From Aerococcus viridans (GTDB lineage: Bacteria > Bacillota > Bacilli > Lactobacillales > Aerococcaceae): a stretch of DNA of 64,000 nucleotides. Made by a program: the position numbers and the translations under genes. The notes under the pieces are model-generated. The model was given only the letters and a program-made list of their open reading frames with translations. It had not been told where the DNA came from and ran no database searches. Below, one piece after another: positions 8,512 through 16,805 of this stretch (position 1 is its first letter; each line of letters begins with the position of its first letter). The DNA lies in contig NZ_NBTM02000001.1 of the NCBI RefSeq assembly GCF_002083135.2, forward strand, positions 1,302,001 to 1,366,000, written 5' to 3'.

Positions 8512-9444
8512 TTGAAAAAAGTACTAGCATCTTTAGATATTCAGCAATTATTCATCATCACTTTGGGGACATTAAGCATGACCATTGGTTTGTATTTCTT
8601 CTTAGTACCTGATTCCCTTGTCGGTGGAGGTACTGGAGGTATGGCGCAGGTATTTGCACCTTTTATTCCACTACCTTATTCAGTGATCCTCTTTGCCATT
8701 AATATGGTCTTACTGGTCATTGGGATTATGGTGATTGGTAAGGAGTTTGGTGGGACAACCCTGTATTCTGTCATCCTCTATTCAGGATTTTATGCCTTGT
8801 TCGAACGGTTTGTACCAGTGACAGGGGCAGTTGCTGATGATCCCTTGGTCAACTTGATTTTGGGTCAAGTCCTCCTTTCAACTGGTGTCGGCCTGGTTTT
8901 TAATGCTGGTGCCACAACTGGTGGGGTAGATATTATTGCCAAAATAATGAACATGTACCTACCTATCAGCTTTGCGACAGGGGTCATGATTTCTGATATG
9001 ACCATCTTGTTTGCGAATATGGTGGTATTTGGGATTGAACGTGGTTTGTATGCCACAATCGGGGTCCTACTGGCCAATGTCGTTGTTGACCGCGTTATCA
9101 CTGGTGGTTCTGCAAGATACAACGTGAATATTACGTCAGAAATGGCTGGGGAAATCAACGATTTTATTTTGATAGAATTGGCCCGTGCGACAACAATCTA
9201 TACGGCTAAGGGTGGTTATACGAAGAAAACGCGGGCAGTTATTACAACGGTAGTTGACCGGGAAGAGTTACTACGTCTGAAAAATTTTGTTACTGAAATA
9301 GATAGCAATGCTTTTATGTATGTATCGCCAGTATCTGAAGTGACTGGGCGCGGATTCTCCTTTGAAGTGAGGAAAAAACAGTCTCGAATTGCTAAACTAA
9401 GAGAGCATGCTTTGAAAGGAAAAAATTCTAGTATCAAGAATTAG
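8512..9444 (+). CDS. YitT-family membrane protein
   Basis: 310 residues, starting with TTG; AGAGAGG is correctly spaced and no ATG competes. The first ~200 residues form five or so membrane segments with the YitT hallmarks GTLSMTIGLYFFLVPDSLVGGGTGG and NAGATTGGVDIIAKI. The last ~90 residues are a soluble cytoplasmic domain of the DUF2179 type (TIYTAKGGYTKKTRAVITTVVDREELLRLKN). Function of the family is unknown; a transport role is often guessed. The following gene starts 75 bases later with no clear terminator between, so the two may be co-transcribed. Confidence 0.88.
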   Translation: MKKVLASLDIQQLFIITLGTLSMTIGLYFFLVPDSLVGGGTGGMAQVFAPFIPLPYSVILFAINMVLLVIGIMVIGKEFGGTTLYSVILYSGFYALFERFVPVTGAVADDPLVNLILGQVLLSTGVGLVFNAGATTGGVDIIAKIMNMYLPISFATGVMISDMTILFANMVVFGIERGLYATIGVLLANVVVDRVITGGSARYNVNITSEMAGEINDFILIELARATTIYTAKGGYTKKTRAVITTVVDREELLRLKNFVTEIDSNAFMYVSPVSEVTGRGFSFEVRKKQSRIAKLREHALKGKNSSIKN

Positions 9445-9519
9445 CCTTTTTGTTCCAATAATCATGTATAATAAAGATATATATCATAAGAATGATAGCA
9501 ATACGAACGGAGGGCTAGT

Positions 9520-10218
9520 GTGAGAACAGATGAATTATATTCAAAGTTGATCAATTTAGGATTTATAGAAAACTACTATGTGGCTAGCAAAGAATATAAG
9601 GATGGGTCAAAACACCGGATTTTGAAAATTTATGATGATGACGCCAAGCTGGCTGAAGTAGCTTTAGACCAACCATACATGATTCGTACAACTTATGAAG
9701 GTTTCGAGGCAAGAAATGAACTCGAAAAACAAGCCTTATTAAACTTACTCATCAGCTATGCACAAACACCAATTGAAGGACGTCAGTCAGCCCTATATTT
9801 TGCCTATTACCATGATTTAAATAATATTGTGCATTTTATTAAACGTCTACGAAACAAACGTTTAACGGACGATATGATTCCATTGGCTTATTTTACTACA
9901 CTAACACCAGAACAAAGAGAAAGCTTCTTATTCTCAATGTCAGAATTTGATGATTTCCCAGAGGCATACCGGCCACGTTTTACGCCAGATTCATTTGTTA
10001 AAGTTGTTTCTTATGAAGAATTCTCGCAAAACATCCATGACCGCTATAATCTGGATATGCCTGAGGCAGAACCATCATACAGTAGGGCTGATGAAGCGGA
10101 AGATGACGCTAAGGATGACAGCGATAACAATAACAAGGACAGCCACGCGACACTTGGCGACGTCCATGATATTTCAGATTTTAGAAAAAAATCTGACGAT
10201 GACCAACCTGACCAATAG
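9520..10218 (+). CDS. conserved-looking protein of unknown function
   Basis: 232 residues from a GTG start; GGAGG lies 5-6 bases upstream and fixes the start. I do not recognise the family. The first ~185 residues look globular: a mixed alpha/beta part, then a helical part with the basic stretch FIKRLRNKRLTDD and TLTPEQRESFLFSMSEFDDFPE. The last ~45 residues are a strongly acidic, probably disordered tail rich in Asp, Asn and Lys (EDDAKDDSDNNNKD). No signal peptide or membrane segment is seen, so it is probably cytoplasmic. It may be cotranscribed with the YitT-type gene and ends at a strong terminator. Confidence 0.75.
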   Translation: MRTDELYSKLINLGFIENYYVASKEYKDGSKHRILKIYDDDAKLAEVALDQPYMIRTTYEGFEARNELEKQALLNLLISYAQTPIEGRQSALYFAYYHDLNNIVHFIKRLRNKRLTDDMIPLAYFTTLTPEQRESFLFSMSEFDDFPEAYRPRFTPDSFVKVVSYEEFSQNIHDRYNLDMPEAEPSYSRADEAEDDAKDDSDNNNKDSHATLGDVHDISDFRKKSDDDQPDQ

Positions 10219-10230
10219 GACCTATAACAA

Positions 10231-10276
10231 AAGAACCACTCTATCAGCGCTAGTCGGTATGGATAGGGTGGTTCTT
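10231..10276. terminator. bidirectional terminator
   Basis: AAGAACCACtCTATC pairs with GATAGgGTGGTTCTT, a 15-position stem with one mismatch, with T/A flanks on both sides. It sits between convergent genes. Confidence 0.88.
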
Positions 10277-10290
10277 CTTTGTGTTAAATT

Positions 10291-11253
10291 TTAAAGAATA
10301 GTCTGCGTATTTTGTTGTGCATACTTCTTCGGAGAGGTGTTGAATACCTTCTTGAATGAACGGTAGAAAGTAGAATAATCTCCGAATCCTGATGCGTTGG
10401 ATATGTCTTGTAAGGACATTTTGTTGGTGCTCATATGATCGATTAATTGTGCAGCATAGTTGGCACGTTTCTCAATCAAATATTCGTGGAAGTTTTGGTT
10501 CATTTCTTTACGGAATAGTTTTGATAAATAATATGGCGAAATATCAAATACTTGTGTAATCCGGTCTAATTGTAAGTCAGATTCTTTAAAGTGTTGATCA
10601 ATATAGTAGATGATGTGACTAAAGTGTTTGTCCTCTTTATAATCACCAGACATAGACGGGATTTTCTTCGCATGGTAGACGTTCATCAATGAATGGTATA
10701 GGTGAAAAGCAGTTGCGAAGGTAGTTTCTTCTACTTCTTCATCACTATAAGTAAGAATTTTATTTAAATGAGTAATTGTCTTATCCAGATTTTCTTTATC
10801 TAAACGGTAATGCCCCGGTTCATTATAAAAGCGAATAATATCTTCATAAAGATTATCATTTACCATAGCATATTGATCAATCAACATCTCAGGCACCATG
10901 CAAATAAAACGAGTATTATTAATACCTTCTTCACTAGTCATTAAATGCGGAGTGTTAGGTGGAATGATCAGAATATCACCATTGTAAAGTGTGTAACTGA
11001 TATCATTAACGATAAACTGACATTGATTACCTAAGTAAAATAGAATTTCAAAATGGTCATGATAATGCATACTGGCAGTAATTCTAGAGTATTCTGCAAG
11101 ATCCATACCAATTTGCTCAAGCGAAGGGATATTATTATAAGATTTAAGCATCATTGTGCGTCGTTCATCATGATAGCTAAGAGATAAATGTTTCTGAAAT
11201 GTATTAACGGCAATTGCTTCCAAGAGTTCACCTTCTAATTTAACTTTCGTCAT
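10291..11253 (-). CDS. AraC-family regulator with N-terminal cupin sensor
   Basis: 320 residues. The N-terminal half has cupin/AraC-binding features: MHYHDHFEILFYLGNQCQF with a His-rich core, then DILIIPPNTPHLM. The C-terminal ~100 residues hold two helix-turn-helix units; ISPYYLSKLFRKEMNQNFHEYLIEKR and LQDISNASGFGDYSTFYRSFKKVFNTSPKKY match the AraC/XylS signature. Sugars are common ligands for this architecture, but no sugar operon is adjacent. The ATG lacks a good ribosome site. A TTG ten codons in has AGAAGGTG at the right distance and may be the real start. The target is likely the divergent unit or a distant gene. Confidence 0.85.
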   Translation of the reverse strand: MTKVKLEGELLEAIAVNTFQKHLSLSYHDERRTMMLKSYNNIPSLEQIGMDLAEYSRITASMHYHDHFEILFYLGNQCQFIVNDISYTLYNGDILIIPPNTPHLMTSEEGINNTRFICMVPEMLIDQYAMVNDNLYEDIIRFYNEPGHYRLDKENLDKTITHLNKILTYSDEEVEETTFATAFHLYHSLMNVYHAKKIPSMSGDYKEDKHFSHIIYYIDQHFKESDLQLDRITQVFDISPYYLSKLFRKEMNQNFHEYLIEKRANYAAQLIDHMSTNKMSLQDISNASGFGDYSTFYRSFKKVFNTSPKKYAQQNTQTIL

Positions 11254-11621
11254 AATAATTTATACTTTGCAATATTTAACTTATGTCTATAGTGTACTAA
11301 ACTTCTACAAGCGGTTTCAAGGCTTTTTATAATTTAATTTTAAGAAAGGGATTGTGCCGTAAAAAATCTGTAATATATGTTATAATTTAAGGGAAAATAA
11401 GGCCTTTGATAACCAATGCCAGTTTTAATCTCATGCGATACAGTATTTTACAACAGTCAGGAAAAATACAATTTTCAACACTGCGCAACTTTAAAATCAA
11501 AAATGAAAGAGTATTTTAAAGGCTTTTTGGTTTCAATAGCACAAAAAAAACAGTACAATAAATTTTGGTGTAATGAAGAACTTATTTTATGCTGAAATTT
11601 ATTGCTTTAGGAGACGAGCTT
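11254..11621. other. divergent intergenic region, no gene seen
   Basis: An AT-rich gap between the AraC-type gene and the TPR gene. A TATAAT occurs at 11381-11386 on the plus strand without a convincing -35 box, which would leave a leader of about 230 bases. No riboswitch or hairpin of note was recognised. Confidence 0.4.
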
Positions 11622-12710
11622 ATGGATAAGGACCAAGAAAAACTTATACAAAGAATTCAAGCTGTGCCAACTGATGATTACAGCTACTGCATTCAAGTTA
11701 TCTCTAAAATTTTAAGAGATAACCACAAACACACCAGCGATGATGAATTTATAAAAGCCTTTAATGAAGTGATGGCGGAAAAATTCCCGAATCAATCAAC
11801 AGATTACAATCAAATGATTGCTGAAATTAAAATGCAAGATGATGTCGAATTCGTTAAACGCATTCGCAATATTATGGCAATCGACCCAGTCCGTGCCAAT
11901 TTTGAAATGTCATTATATATTCGCCGGATGGAAGACGATTTTGACCAATTCACACCTAAGAAAAACATAAAAAACTTAAGTATCTATGAGGAATTAGACT
12001 TATTCCAGTTTATTTACCATAATGAACCAGGTCTAGAATTAGAACCAACAACGCGTGACTATGCTGGGATGTATGTAGAATATGCCAAGGTGCAAATTCA
12101 AGCCAATGAATGGCGTGAAGCGATTGACTCATACCAACAAGCCTTATTATGGAATCCCTATGATGTAGACACTATCTACGCCTTAGCGGAACTATACCAA
12201 GAAATGGAACAGTACGGGATGTCTTACCCAACCGTTCTTAATGGTTTGAGTTATTCACTTAGAGTAGAGGACCTAGCTTATGGGTTTGCTTTAATCGGGG
12301 ACTTCTACTACCGTAAAGAAGACTTTGAGAAAGCCTACATGTTATACCATATTTCCCTTATGTGGAATGAAAATGATAATGCCAGAGCAGGTTTAGAAGT
12401 CTTAGCAGAATTAGACCGTGAGTGGCCAGAAATTCTTGAAGGTAAGGAACAAGAAGCCTTCCTTGAGGATCTTGGCTTAAACGACTATCCATCAGTGGAT
12501 ATGTTAACAGCTTTAAAAGAAGCAGCATTCCGCTTTAATGAGCACGGCCAATATGAAGCGGCCTACGAATATTTAGCCATTTATGAAGATATTTTAGGCA
12601 ATGTTGACCCGCAAGTGACGGCAGTTTTAGACCAACTAGAAGCTGACCACCCTGATTTATTGATGGAAGAATTGGACCATGATCACGATCATGACCACCA
12701 TCACCATTAG
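11622..12710 (+). CDS. tetratricopeptide-repeat protein with His/Asp-rich tail
   Basis: 362 residues from the ATG at 11622, chosen over an in-frame ATG at 11589 because AGGAG lies 8-9 bases before the later one and nothing precedes the earlier one. From about residue 135 on the sequence reads as TPR helices (YVEYAKVQIQANEWREAIDSY, LWNPYDVDTIYALAELYQEM, YRKEDFEKAYMLYHISLMW, FNEHGQYEAAYEYLAIYEDI), a protein-protein interaction scaffold. The last residues alternate His and Asp and end in four His, an obvious metal-chelating tail. No signal peptide or membrane segment is seen. The partner and role are unknown. The acidic composition is notable; only the tail hints at metal binding. Confidence 0.8.
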   Translation: MDKDQEKLIQRIQAVPTDDYSYCIQVISKILRDNHKHTSDDEFIKAFNEVMAEKFPNQSTDYNQMIAEIKMQDDVEFVKRIRNIMAIDPVRANFEMSLYIRRMEDDFDQFTPKKNIKNLSIYEELDLFQFIYHNEPGLELEPTTRDYAGMYVEYAKVQIQANEWREAIDSYQQALLWNPYDVDTIYALAELYQEMEQYGMSYPTVLNGLSYSLRVEDLAYGFALIGDFYYRKEDFEKAYMLYHISLMWNENDNARAGLEVLAELDREWPEILEGKEQEAFLEDLGLNDYPSVDMLTALKEAAFRFNEHGQYEAAYEYLAIYEDILGNVDPQVTAVLDQLEADHPDLLMEELDHDHDHDHHHH

Positions 12711-12725
12711 CCATAAAAATTACAG

Positions 12726-12773
12726 AGACGAGACCAATTTGAGATTCAATATTGGGACTCGTCTTTTTTTTTT
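12726..12773 (+). terminator. terminator of the TPR gene
   Basis: AGACGAG...ACCAAT pairs with ATTGGG...CTCGTCT, followed by a run of ten T. Confidence 0.88.
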
Positions 12774-12788
12774 GCGAAAAATAATCAC

Positions 12789-12815
12789 TGCCAGAAAGCT
12801 GGCATGTGATATAAT
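12789..12815 (+). promoter_or_regulatory. purB promoter with overlapping inverted repeat
   Basis: TATAAT at 12810-12815 is preceded by TGA, an extended -10. The inverted repeat TGCCAGAAAGCTGGCA (12789-12804) covers the -35 position, so it could be an operator. It does not resemble the PurR box. Confidence 0.5.
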
Positions 12816-12858
12816 TGTTGCGTACAAAAATTGAGCGCGTGCAATAAAGGAGAATGTT

Positions 12859-14160
12859 ATGATACCTAGATATACCCGTCCTGAAATGGGGCAAATCTGG
12901 TCACAAGAAAATAAATATGCCTCTTGGTTGGAAGTTGAAATTCTTGCAACAGAGGCATGGGCAGCCTTAGGGGAAGTCCCTAAAGAGGATGCGCAAGCTA
13001 TTCGTGAAAAGGCCACTTTTGATACAAAACGAGTGGAAGAAATTGAAAAAGAAACCCGTCATGATGTGGTTGCCTTTACCCGTAATGTGTCTGAATCATT
13101 GGGCGAAGAACGTAAATGGGTGCATTATGGCTTAACGTCTACTGATGTTGTGGATACAGCTCAAGGTTACCAATTAAAACAAGCAAATGATTTAATTCGT
13201 AAAGATTTAGACCGATTCTTGCAGGTGTTAAAAGCACGTGCGATTGAACATAAATACACGGTTACAATGGGTCGTACCCACGGTGTGCATGCTGAACCAA
13301 CGACTTTTGGTTTGAAAGTAGCGCGTTGGTATTCAGAATGTAAACGAAATATCCAACGATTTGAAGCAGCTGCGCGAGGTGTTGAAGCAGGTAAAATTTC
13401 TGGTGCAGTAGGTACTTACGCCAATGTACCGCCATTTATTGAAACTTATGTATGTGAACACTTAGGCATTAACCCACAAGAGATTTCAACGCAAATCCTA
13501 CCACGTGACTTACACGCTGAATATATTTCATCACTCGCTTTAATTGCTACAATGATAGAAAATATTGCGACAGAAGTCCGTTCGCTACAAAAATCGGAAA
13601 CGCGGGAAGTGGAAGAATTCTTTGCAAAAGGGCAAAAAGGTTCAAGCGCTATGCCACATAAGCGTAACCCAATCGGTTCAGAAAACATGGCTGGATTAGC
13701 CCGTGTCGTTCGTGGTCACGTCATGACTGCCTATGAAAACGTGACTTTATGGCATGAAAGAGATATCTCTCATTCATCTGCTGAACGGATTATTCTACCA
13801 GATACAACAATCTTAGTAGATTATATGTTAAATCGTTTCGCAAACATTATGGAAAAACTCACCGTCTTCCCTGAAAATATGAAACGCAACATGGATGCTA
13901 CTCACGGTTTAATCTACTCACAACGTGTATTGCTAAAATTGGTTGATGCAGGCTTATCACGCGAAGCAGCCTACGATTTAGTTCAACCATTAACAGCAAT
14001 CGCTTGGGATGAAGGCAAGCACTTTAAAGGGCTTGTAGAAGCCAATGAAGAAATCACTAGTCACCTAGATCAAGCAGCTATTGATGACGCCTTTGACTAC
14101 CATTACCACATCCAAAAAGTAGATGGCATCTTCGAAAAATTAGGACTAGTAGAAGATTAG
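12859..14160 (+). CDS. purB: adenylosuccinate lyase
   Basis: 433 residues, full length. It belongs to the fumarase/aspartase superfamily: the signature loop [16 protein letters not shown] lies near residue 260 and carries the mobile catalytic serine. [10 protein letters not shown] near 93 and [14 protein letters not shown] near 137 provide the other active-site regions, including the catalytic His. It splits fumarate from SAICAR and from adenylosuccinate, so it acts twice in purine synthesis in the cytoplasm. AAGGAG lies 8 bases before the ATG. The gene is alone; no other pur gene is in the window. Confidence 0.96.
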   Translation: MIPRYTRPEMGQIWSQENKYASWLEVEILATEAWAALGEVPKEDAQAIREKATFDTKRVEEIEKETRHDVVAFTRNVSESLGEERKWVHYGLTSTDVVDTAQGYQLKQANDLIRKDLDRFLQVLKARAIEHKYTVTMGRTHGVHAEPTTFGLKVARWYSECKRNIQRFEAAARGVEAGKISGAVGTYANVPPFIETYVCEHLGINPQEISTQILPRDLHAEYISSLALIATMIENIATEVRSLQKSETREVEEFFAKGQKGSSAMPHKRNPIGSENMAGLARVVRGHVMTAYENVTLWHERDISHSSAERIILPDTTILVDYMLNRFANIMEKLTVFPENMKRNMDATHGLIYSQRVLLKLVDAGLSREAAYDLVQPLTAIAWDEGKHFKGLVEANEEITSHLDQAAIDDAFDYHYHIQKVDGIFEKLGLVED

Positions 14161-14190
14161 ATTATTAACAAAATCGTGATGACTGTATAC

Positions 14191-14241
14191 AAAAAGGTCA
14201 CAGTACTTAACCCAGATTAGGGCAAGTACCGTGACCCTTTT
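14191..14241 (+). terminator. terminator of purB
   Basis: AAAAAGGTCACaGTACTT pairs with AAGTACcGTGACCcTTTT, followed by TCTTT. Confidence 0.85.
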
Positions 14242-14290
14242 CTTTAGTGTATAAAAAACTGTTCCAAGTAGCATGAATCAGCATTATTTT

Positions 14291-14460
14291 GGTCTGAGGT
14301 TGAACTCGCCTAGTGTGCCTTAGCAGTGAAAGAGCATGGACTAATGTACGTCATTCTGTTTGGACTTCCAGACCTTACAGAATGAGTAATCAGCCAAACC
14401 ATCAGACCATGGCTGATGGTGGTGCCACTGCTTTTAAGGCAATGATAGGCGAAGGCTGAA
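14291..14460. repeat. intergenic nested-hairpin repeat, copy A
   Basis: Imperfect inverted ends: the left arm at 14307-14326 (CGCCTA, TGCCTTA, GCAGTG) matches the reverse complement of the right arm at 14425-14450 (CACTGC, TAAGGCA, TAGGCG). Inside lie two further stems: CATTCTGT/ACAGAATG (14352-14359 with 14377-14384) and ACCATCAG/CTGATGGT just before the right arm. The right arm is shared with copies near 19.65, 34.16 and 54.08 kb. It has no coding capacity and lies between convergent purB and an AraC-type gene. Confidence 0.75.
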
Positions 14461-14486
14461 ATCTATAAGTCTATAAAACTATAATC

Positions 14487-14520
14487 AAAAAAAGGAGACT
14501 CTTACGATTCTCCTTTTTTT
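14487..14520 (-). terminator. terminator overlapping the end of the AraC-type gene
   Basis: AAAAAAAGGAGA and TCTCCTTTTTTT form a 12-bp stem. On the minus strand the last sense codons (Lys-Lys-Gly-Glu-Ser) are the left arm and the TAA stop lies in the loop, so the coding end doubles as terminator. Confidence 0.85.
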
Positions 14521-15371
14521 GGTACTTCATGCGGTCTAATATGATAATGCTTAATAAAGGCTCTATAGAAGTTACTATAATCATTAAAACCCGCTTTTTG
14601 CCATGACTCCGTGATAGACAAACCACTTTCAATCAAGGTATAGGCATAACCTAACCGCAACTCCAAAATGAATTGGTAAATGGTTGAATGGAAGTAAGGT
14701 TGGAAGACGCGGTTGACAGTTGAAGTTGAAATGTCGAACTTGTCTGCGATATCTTGAAGGGTTATGTCTTTTCGGTAGGAATCAACAATAAAATGTTTAA
14801 TTTCGTAGGCTAAAATCTCTCTTTCAGACATCTCGAACCGGTTTTGGTTTGAAGCTGAAGAAAGTCGATACAATTCAAGGAATATGGTCGATACAATACT
14901 AAAGACCATTTTCTTTTGAATGTTGTCTTCAGGTCGTTTCAATTCCAACTGTAATTGAATCAAATTTTGTAATAGATGTTGCCAAGTGACAAATGAGAAG
15001 CTGAAGACATGTGGTTCATCAAAAACATGTTTAACTTCAGGTGTTTCCACAAAATCATCGGCGATGGCATCTAAGTAAGGTTCGCCTAGGGATAAAATAT
15101 AGGCATATATTTTTTCTTCTGTTAGTTTGTGGTCGTCAACGTGAGGACCACAGTCTTTTTCCGGTAAGATTAACCGTCTCATAATTGGTTCAGGTAAGAC
15201 AACAATTTGACGTACAGAGACGTCAATTTTCTTGTCGGCTAACTCAATAGAGAAGGGCCTAAGAGGAATCAAGAGTTCGTTTCGATGGAAAGAAGAACGA
15301 TTATAAATGTCAACCTTTTGTTGATCAACTTTTTTTAGTTTGATTCGAAATGGTGGTGTTCTAGTTGGCAT
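14502..15371 (-). CDS. AraC-type transcriptional regulator
   Basis: 289 residues. The C-terminal ~100 residues carry the double helix-turn-helix: ITLQDIADKFDISTSTVNRVFQPYF followed by ITESWQKAGFNDYSNFYRAFIKHYHIRPHEV, the AraC/XylS signature. The first ~190 residues do not match a sensor domain I know; they include a helical stretch (VTWQHLLQNLIQLQLELKRPEDN) and no membrane segment. The ATG is fixed by AGGAG 9 bases upstream. The gene begins about 110 bases downstream of the dapA stop on the same strand, so it may be read through from dapA or have its own promoter. The target is unknown. Confidence 0.8.
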   Translation of the reverse strand: MPTRTPPFRIKLKKVDQQKVDIYNRSSFHRNELLIPLRPFSIELADKKIDVSVRQIVVLPEPIMRRLILPEKDCGPHVDDHKLTEEKIYAYILSLGEPYLDAIADDFVETPEVKHVFDEPHVFSFSFVTWQHLLQNLIQLQLELKRPEDNIQKKMVFSIVSTIFLELYRLSSASNQNRFEMSEREILAYEIKHFIVDSYRKDITLQDIADKFDISTSTVNRVFQPYFHSTIYQFILELRLGYAYTLIESGLSITESWQKAGFNDYSNFYRAFIKHYHIRPHEVPKKGES

Positions 15372-15500
15372 AAATCAAAACTCCTATTATATATATTCAA
15401 TCCAGCTACTACTTATAACTTGCAGAAATAAGAAAGAGTGTGCATTTAATTCAATACACACCCTTTTAATATACCACAGTTTAGCTTTTAAATGGAAAGA

Positions 15501-16391
15501 CTATAGCAAATTCAAACGCTTCATTTCAGATTCAAGTGCAGCCACTGTTTCTTCTTGGGCAGGGACTAGTGGTAGACGCACTGAACCTGTATCGAAACCA
15601 AGCATAGACAGGGCTTTTTTGATTGGAATTGGATTTGGCTCACTGAATAAAATATCGATTAACGGTTTAAAAGCCGTTTGAGTTTCAGTCGCTTTTTTAA
15701 AATCGCCATTTAAGGCATAATGAGTCATTTCATGTACTTGTTTTGGTGCAATGTTAGCCAAAACAGAAATCACTCCTTGGCCACCCAAACTCATTAATGG
15801 AATAACCGTATCGTCGTTTCCAGAGTACACATCAAAATCAGGACCAACGTTGTAACGCGCCTCCACTGCATTGGCTAAATCACCAGTTGCATCTTTAATG
15901 GCGACAATGTTGTCGATATTTTTAAGTTCCGCCAATGTTTTAGGGGCAATAGACATTCCTGTACGGCCTGGTACATCATATAGGATAATAGGCGTCGTTT
16001 TTACAGCATCTGCAATGGCACTATAATGCGCCAATAAACCAGCTTGGCTCGTTTTTAAATAATAAGGCGTTACAGAAAGAATAGCATCTGCACCTGCGGC
16101 TACACAGTCTTTCGTTAATTGGATCCCGTGGGCAGTATCATTAGACCCAGCACCAGCAATCACGGGCACACGACCATTGACTTTTTCCACGCAGAATTTT
16201 ACTAATTCAACTTGTTCTTCGTCAGTTTGTGTTGAAGCTTCACCAGTTGTTCCGGCAACGACAATGGCATCTGTACCATTTTCAATTTGAAATTCAATCA
16301 ACTCCGCAAACACATCGTAATTGATATTTTGTTCTAATGAATTATCGTAAGGGGTAACGATGGCTACCGCAGAACCTTTAAAAATTGTCAT
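15501..16391 (-). CDS. dapA: 4-hydroxy-tetrahydrodipicolinate synthase
   Basis: 296 residues, a TIM-barrel class I aldolase-type enzyme that condenses pyruvate with aspartate semialdehyde, the first committed step to diaminopimelate and lysine. Visible residues: GTTGE (47-51) for substrate binding, YDVPGRTG with Tyr139, and the Schiff-base Lys166 in AIKDATG. These fit DapA better than N-acetylneuraminate lyase. The ATG has AGGAGG 6 bases upstream. A lysine riboswitch with a terminator precedes it, which confirms the assignment and implies lysine repression. No other dap gene except distant lysA is in the window. Confidence 0.96.
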   Translation of the reverse strand: MTIFKGSAVAIVTPYDNSLEQNINYDVFAELIEFQIENGTDAIVVAGTTGEASTQTDEEQVELVKFCVEKVNGRVPVIAGAGSNDTAHGIQLTKDCVAAGADAILSVTPYYLKTSQAGLLAHYSAIADAVKTTPIILYDVPGRTGMSIAPKTLAELKNIDNIVAIKDATGDLANAVEARYNVGPDFDVYSGNDDTVIPLMSLGGQGVISVLANIAPKQVHEMTHYALNGDFKKATETQTAFKPLIDILFSEPNPIPIKKALSMLGFDTGSVRLPLVPAQEETVAALESEMKRLNLL

Positions 16392-16460
16392 GAGAATCCT
16401 CCTAAATTGTTCGCACTTTGTAATTGTCTCTATGAAAAACGATCAGATAGCTTGAGTATA

Positions 16461-16497
16461 AAAAAAGGCAGACAAGAGCATCACTCTGTGTCTACCT
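16461..16497 (-). terminator. riboswitch-controlled terminator before dapA
   Basis: On the minus strand GGTAGACAcAGAG pairs with CTCTTGTCTGCC, followed by seven T. It lies between the lysine aptamer and the dapA ribosome site, as expected for the expression platform. Confidence 0.88.
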
Positions 16498-16556
16498 AGG
16501 AAAACGTGTCAAAAAATACTGATAGCATTCAATAACCCTAACAGTTTTTTAATCCC

Positions 16557-16713
16557 TAGCATAAGACAAGCGCTCCGCACCTTAATGGGTATTAAGGTTT
16601 GACAGGGATAACCCTCTTAGGTATTACCCCCAACACAGAAAATCTGCATTTCGGCACAACCACCTTTCACCATCGGCTACTGATTGGTTGCGCATCCTCT
16701 ATATCTATACTTT
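16557..16713 (-). promoter_or_regulatory. lysine riboswitch (L-box) of dapA
   Basis: Read on the minus strand, the conserved L-box landmarks appear in order: AGAGGATGCGC at the 5' side, AGTA, CCGATGG, GAAAGG, TGCCGAA, GGGGGT, CCTGTCA and GGTGCGGAG. The outer stem forms between AGTATAGA near 16710 and TCTTATGCT near 16560. Lysine binding would favour the downstream terminator and switch off dapA. Confidence 0.93.
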
Positions 16714-16805
16714 CTATTCGTATAATCGTTAGTTTAAAACTAACATGACTATCCACTAAAGGCAAGGGCTAAATGAAAAAATTATTAGATTTCGAAAGCG
16801 TTATT

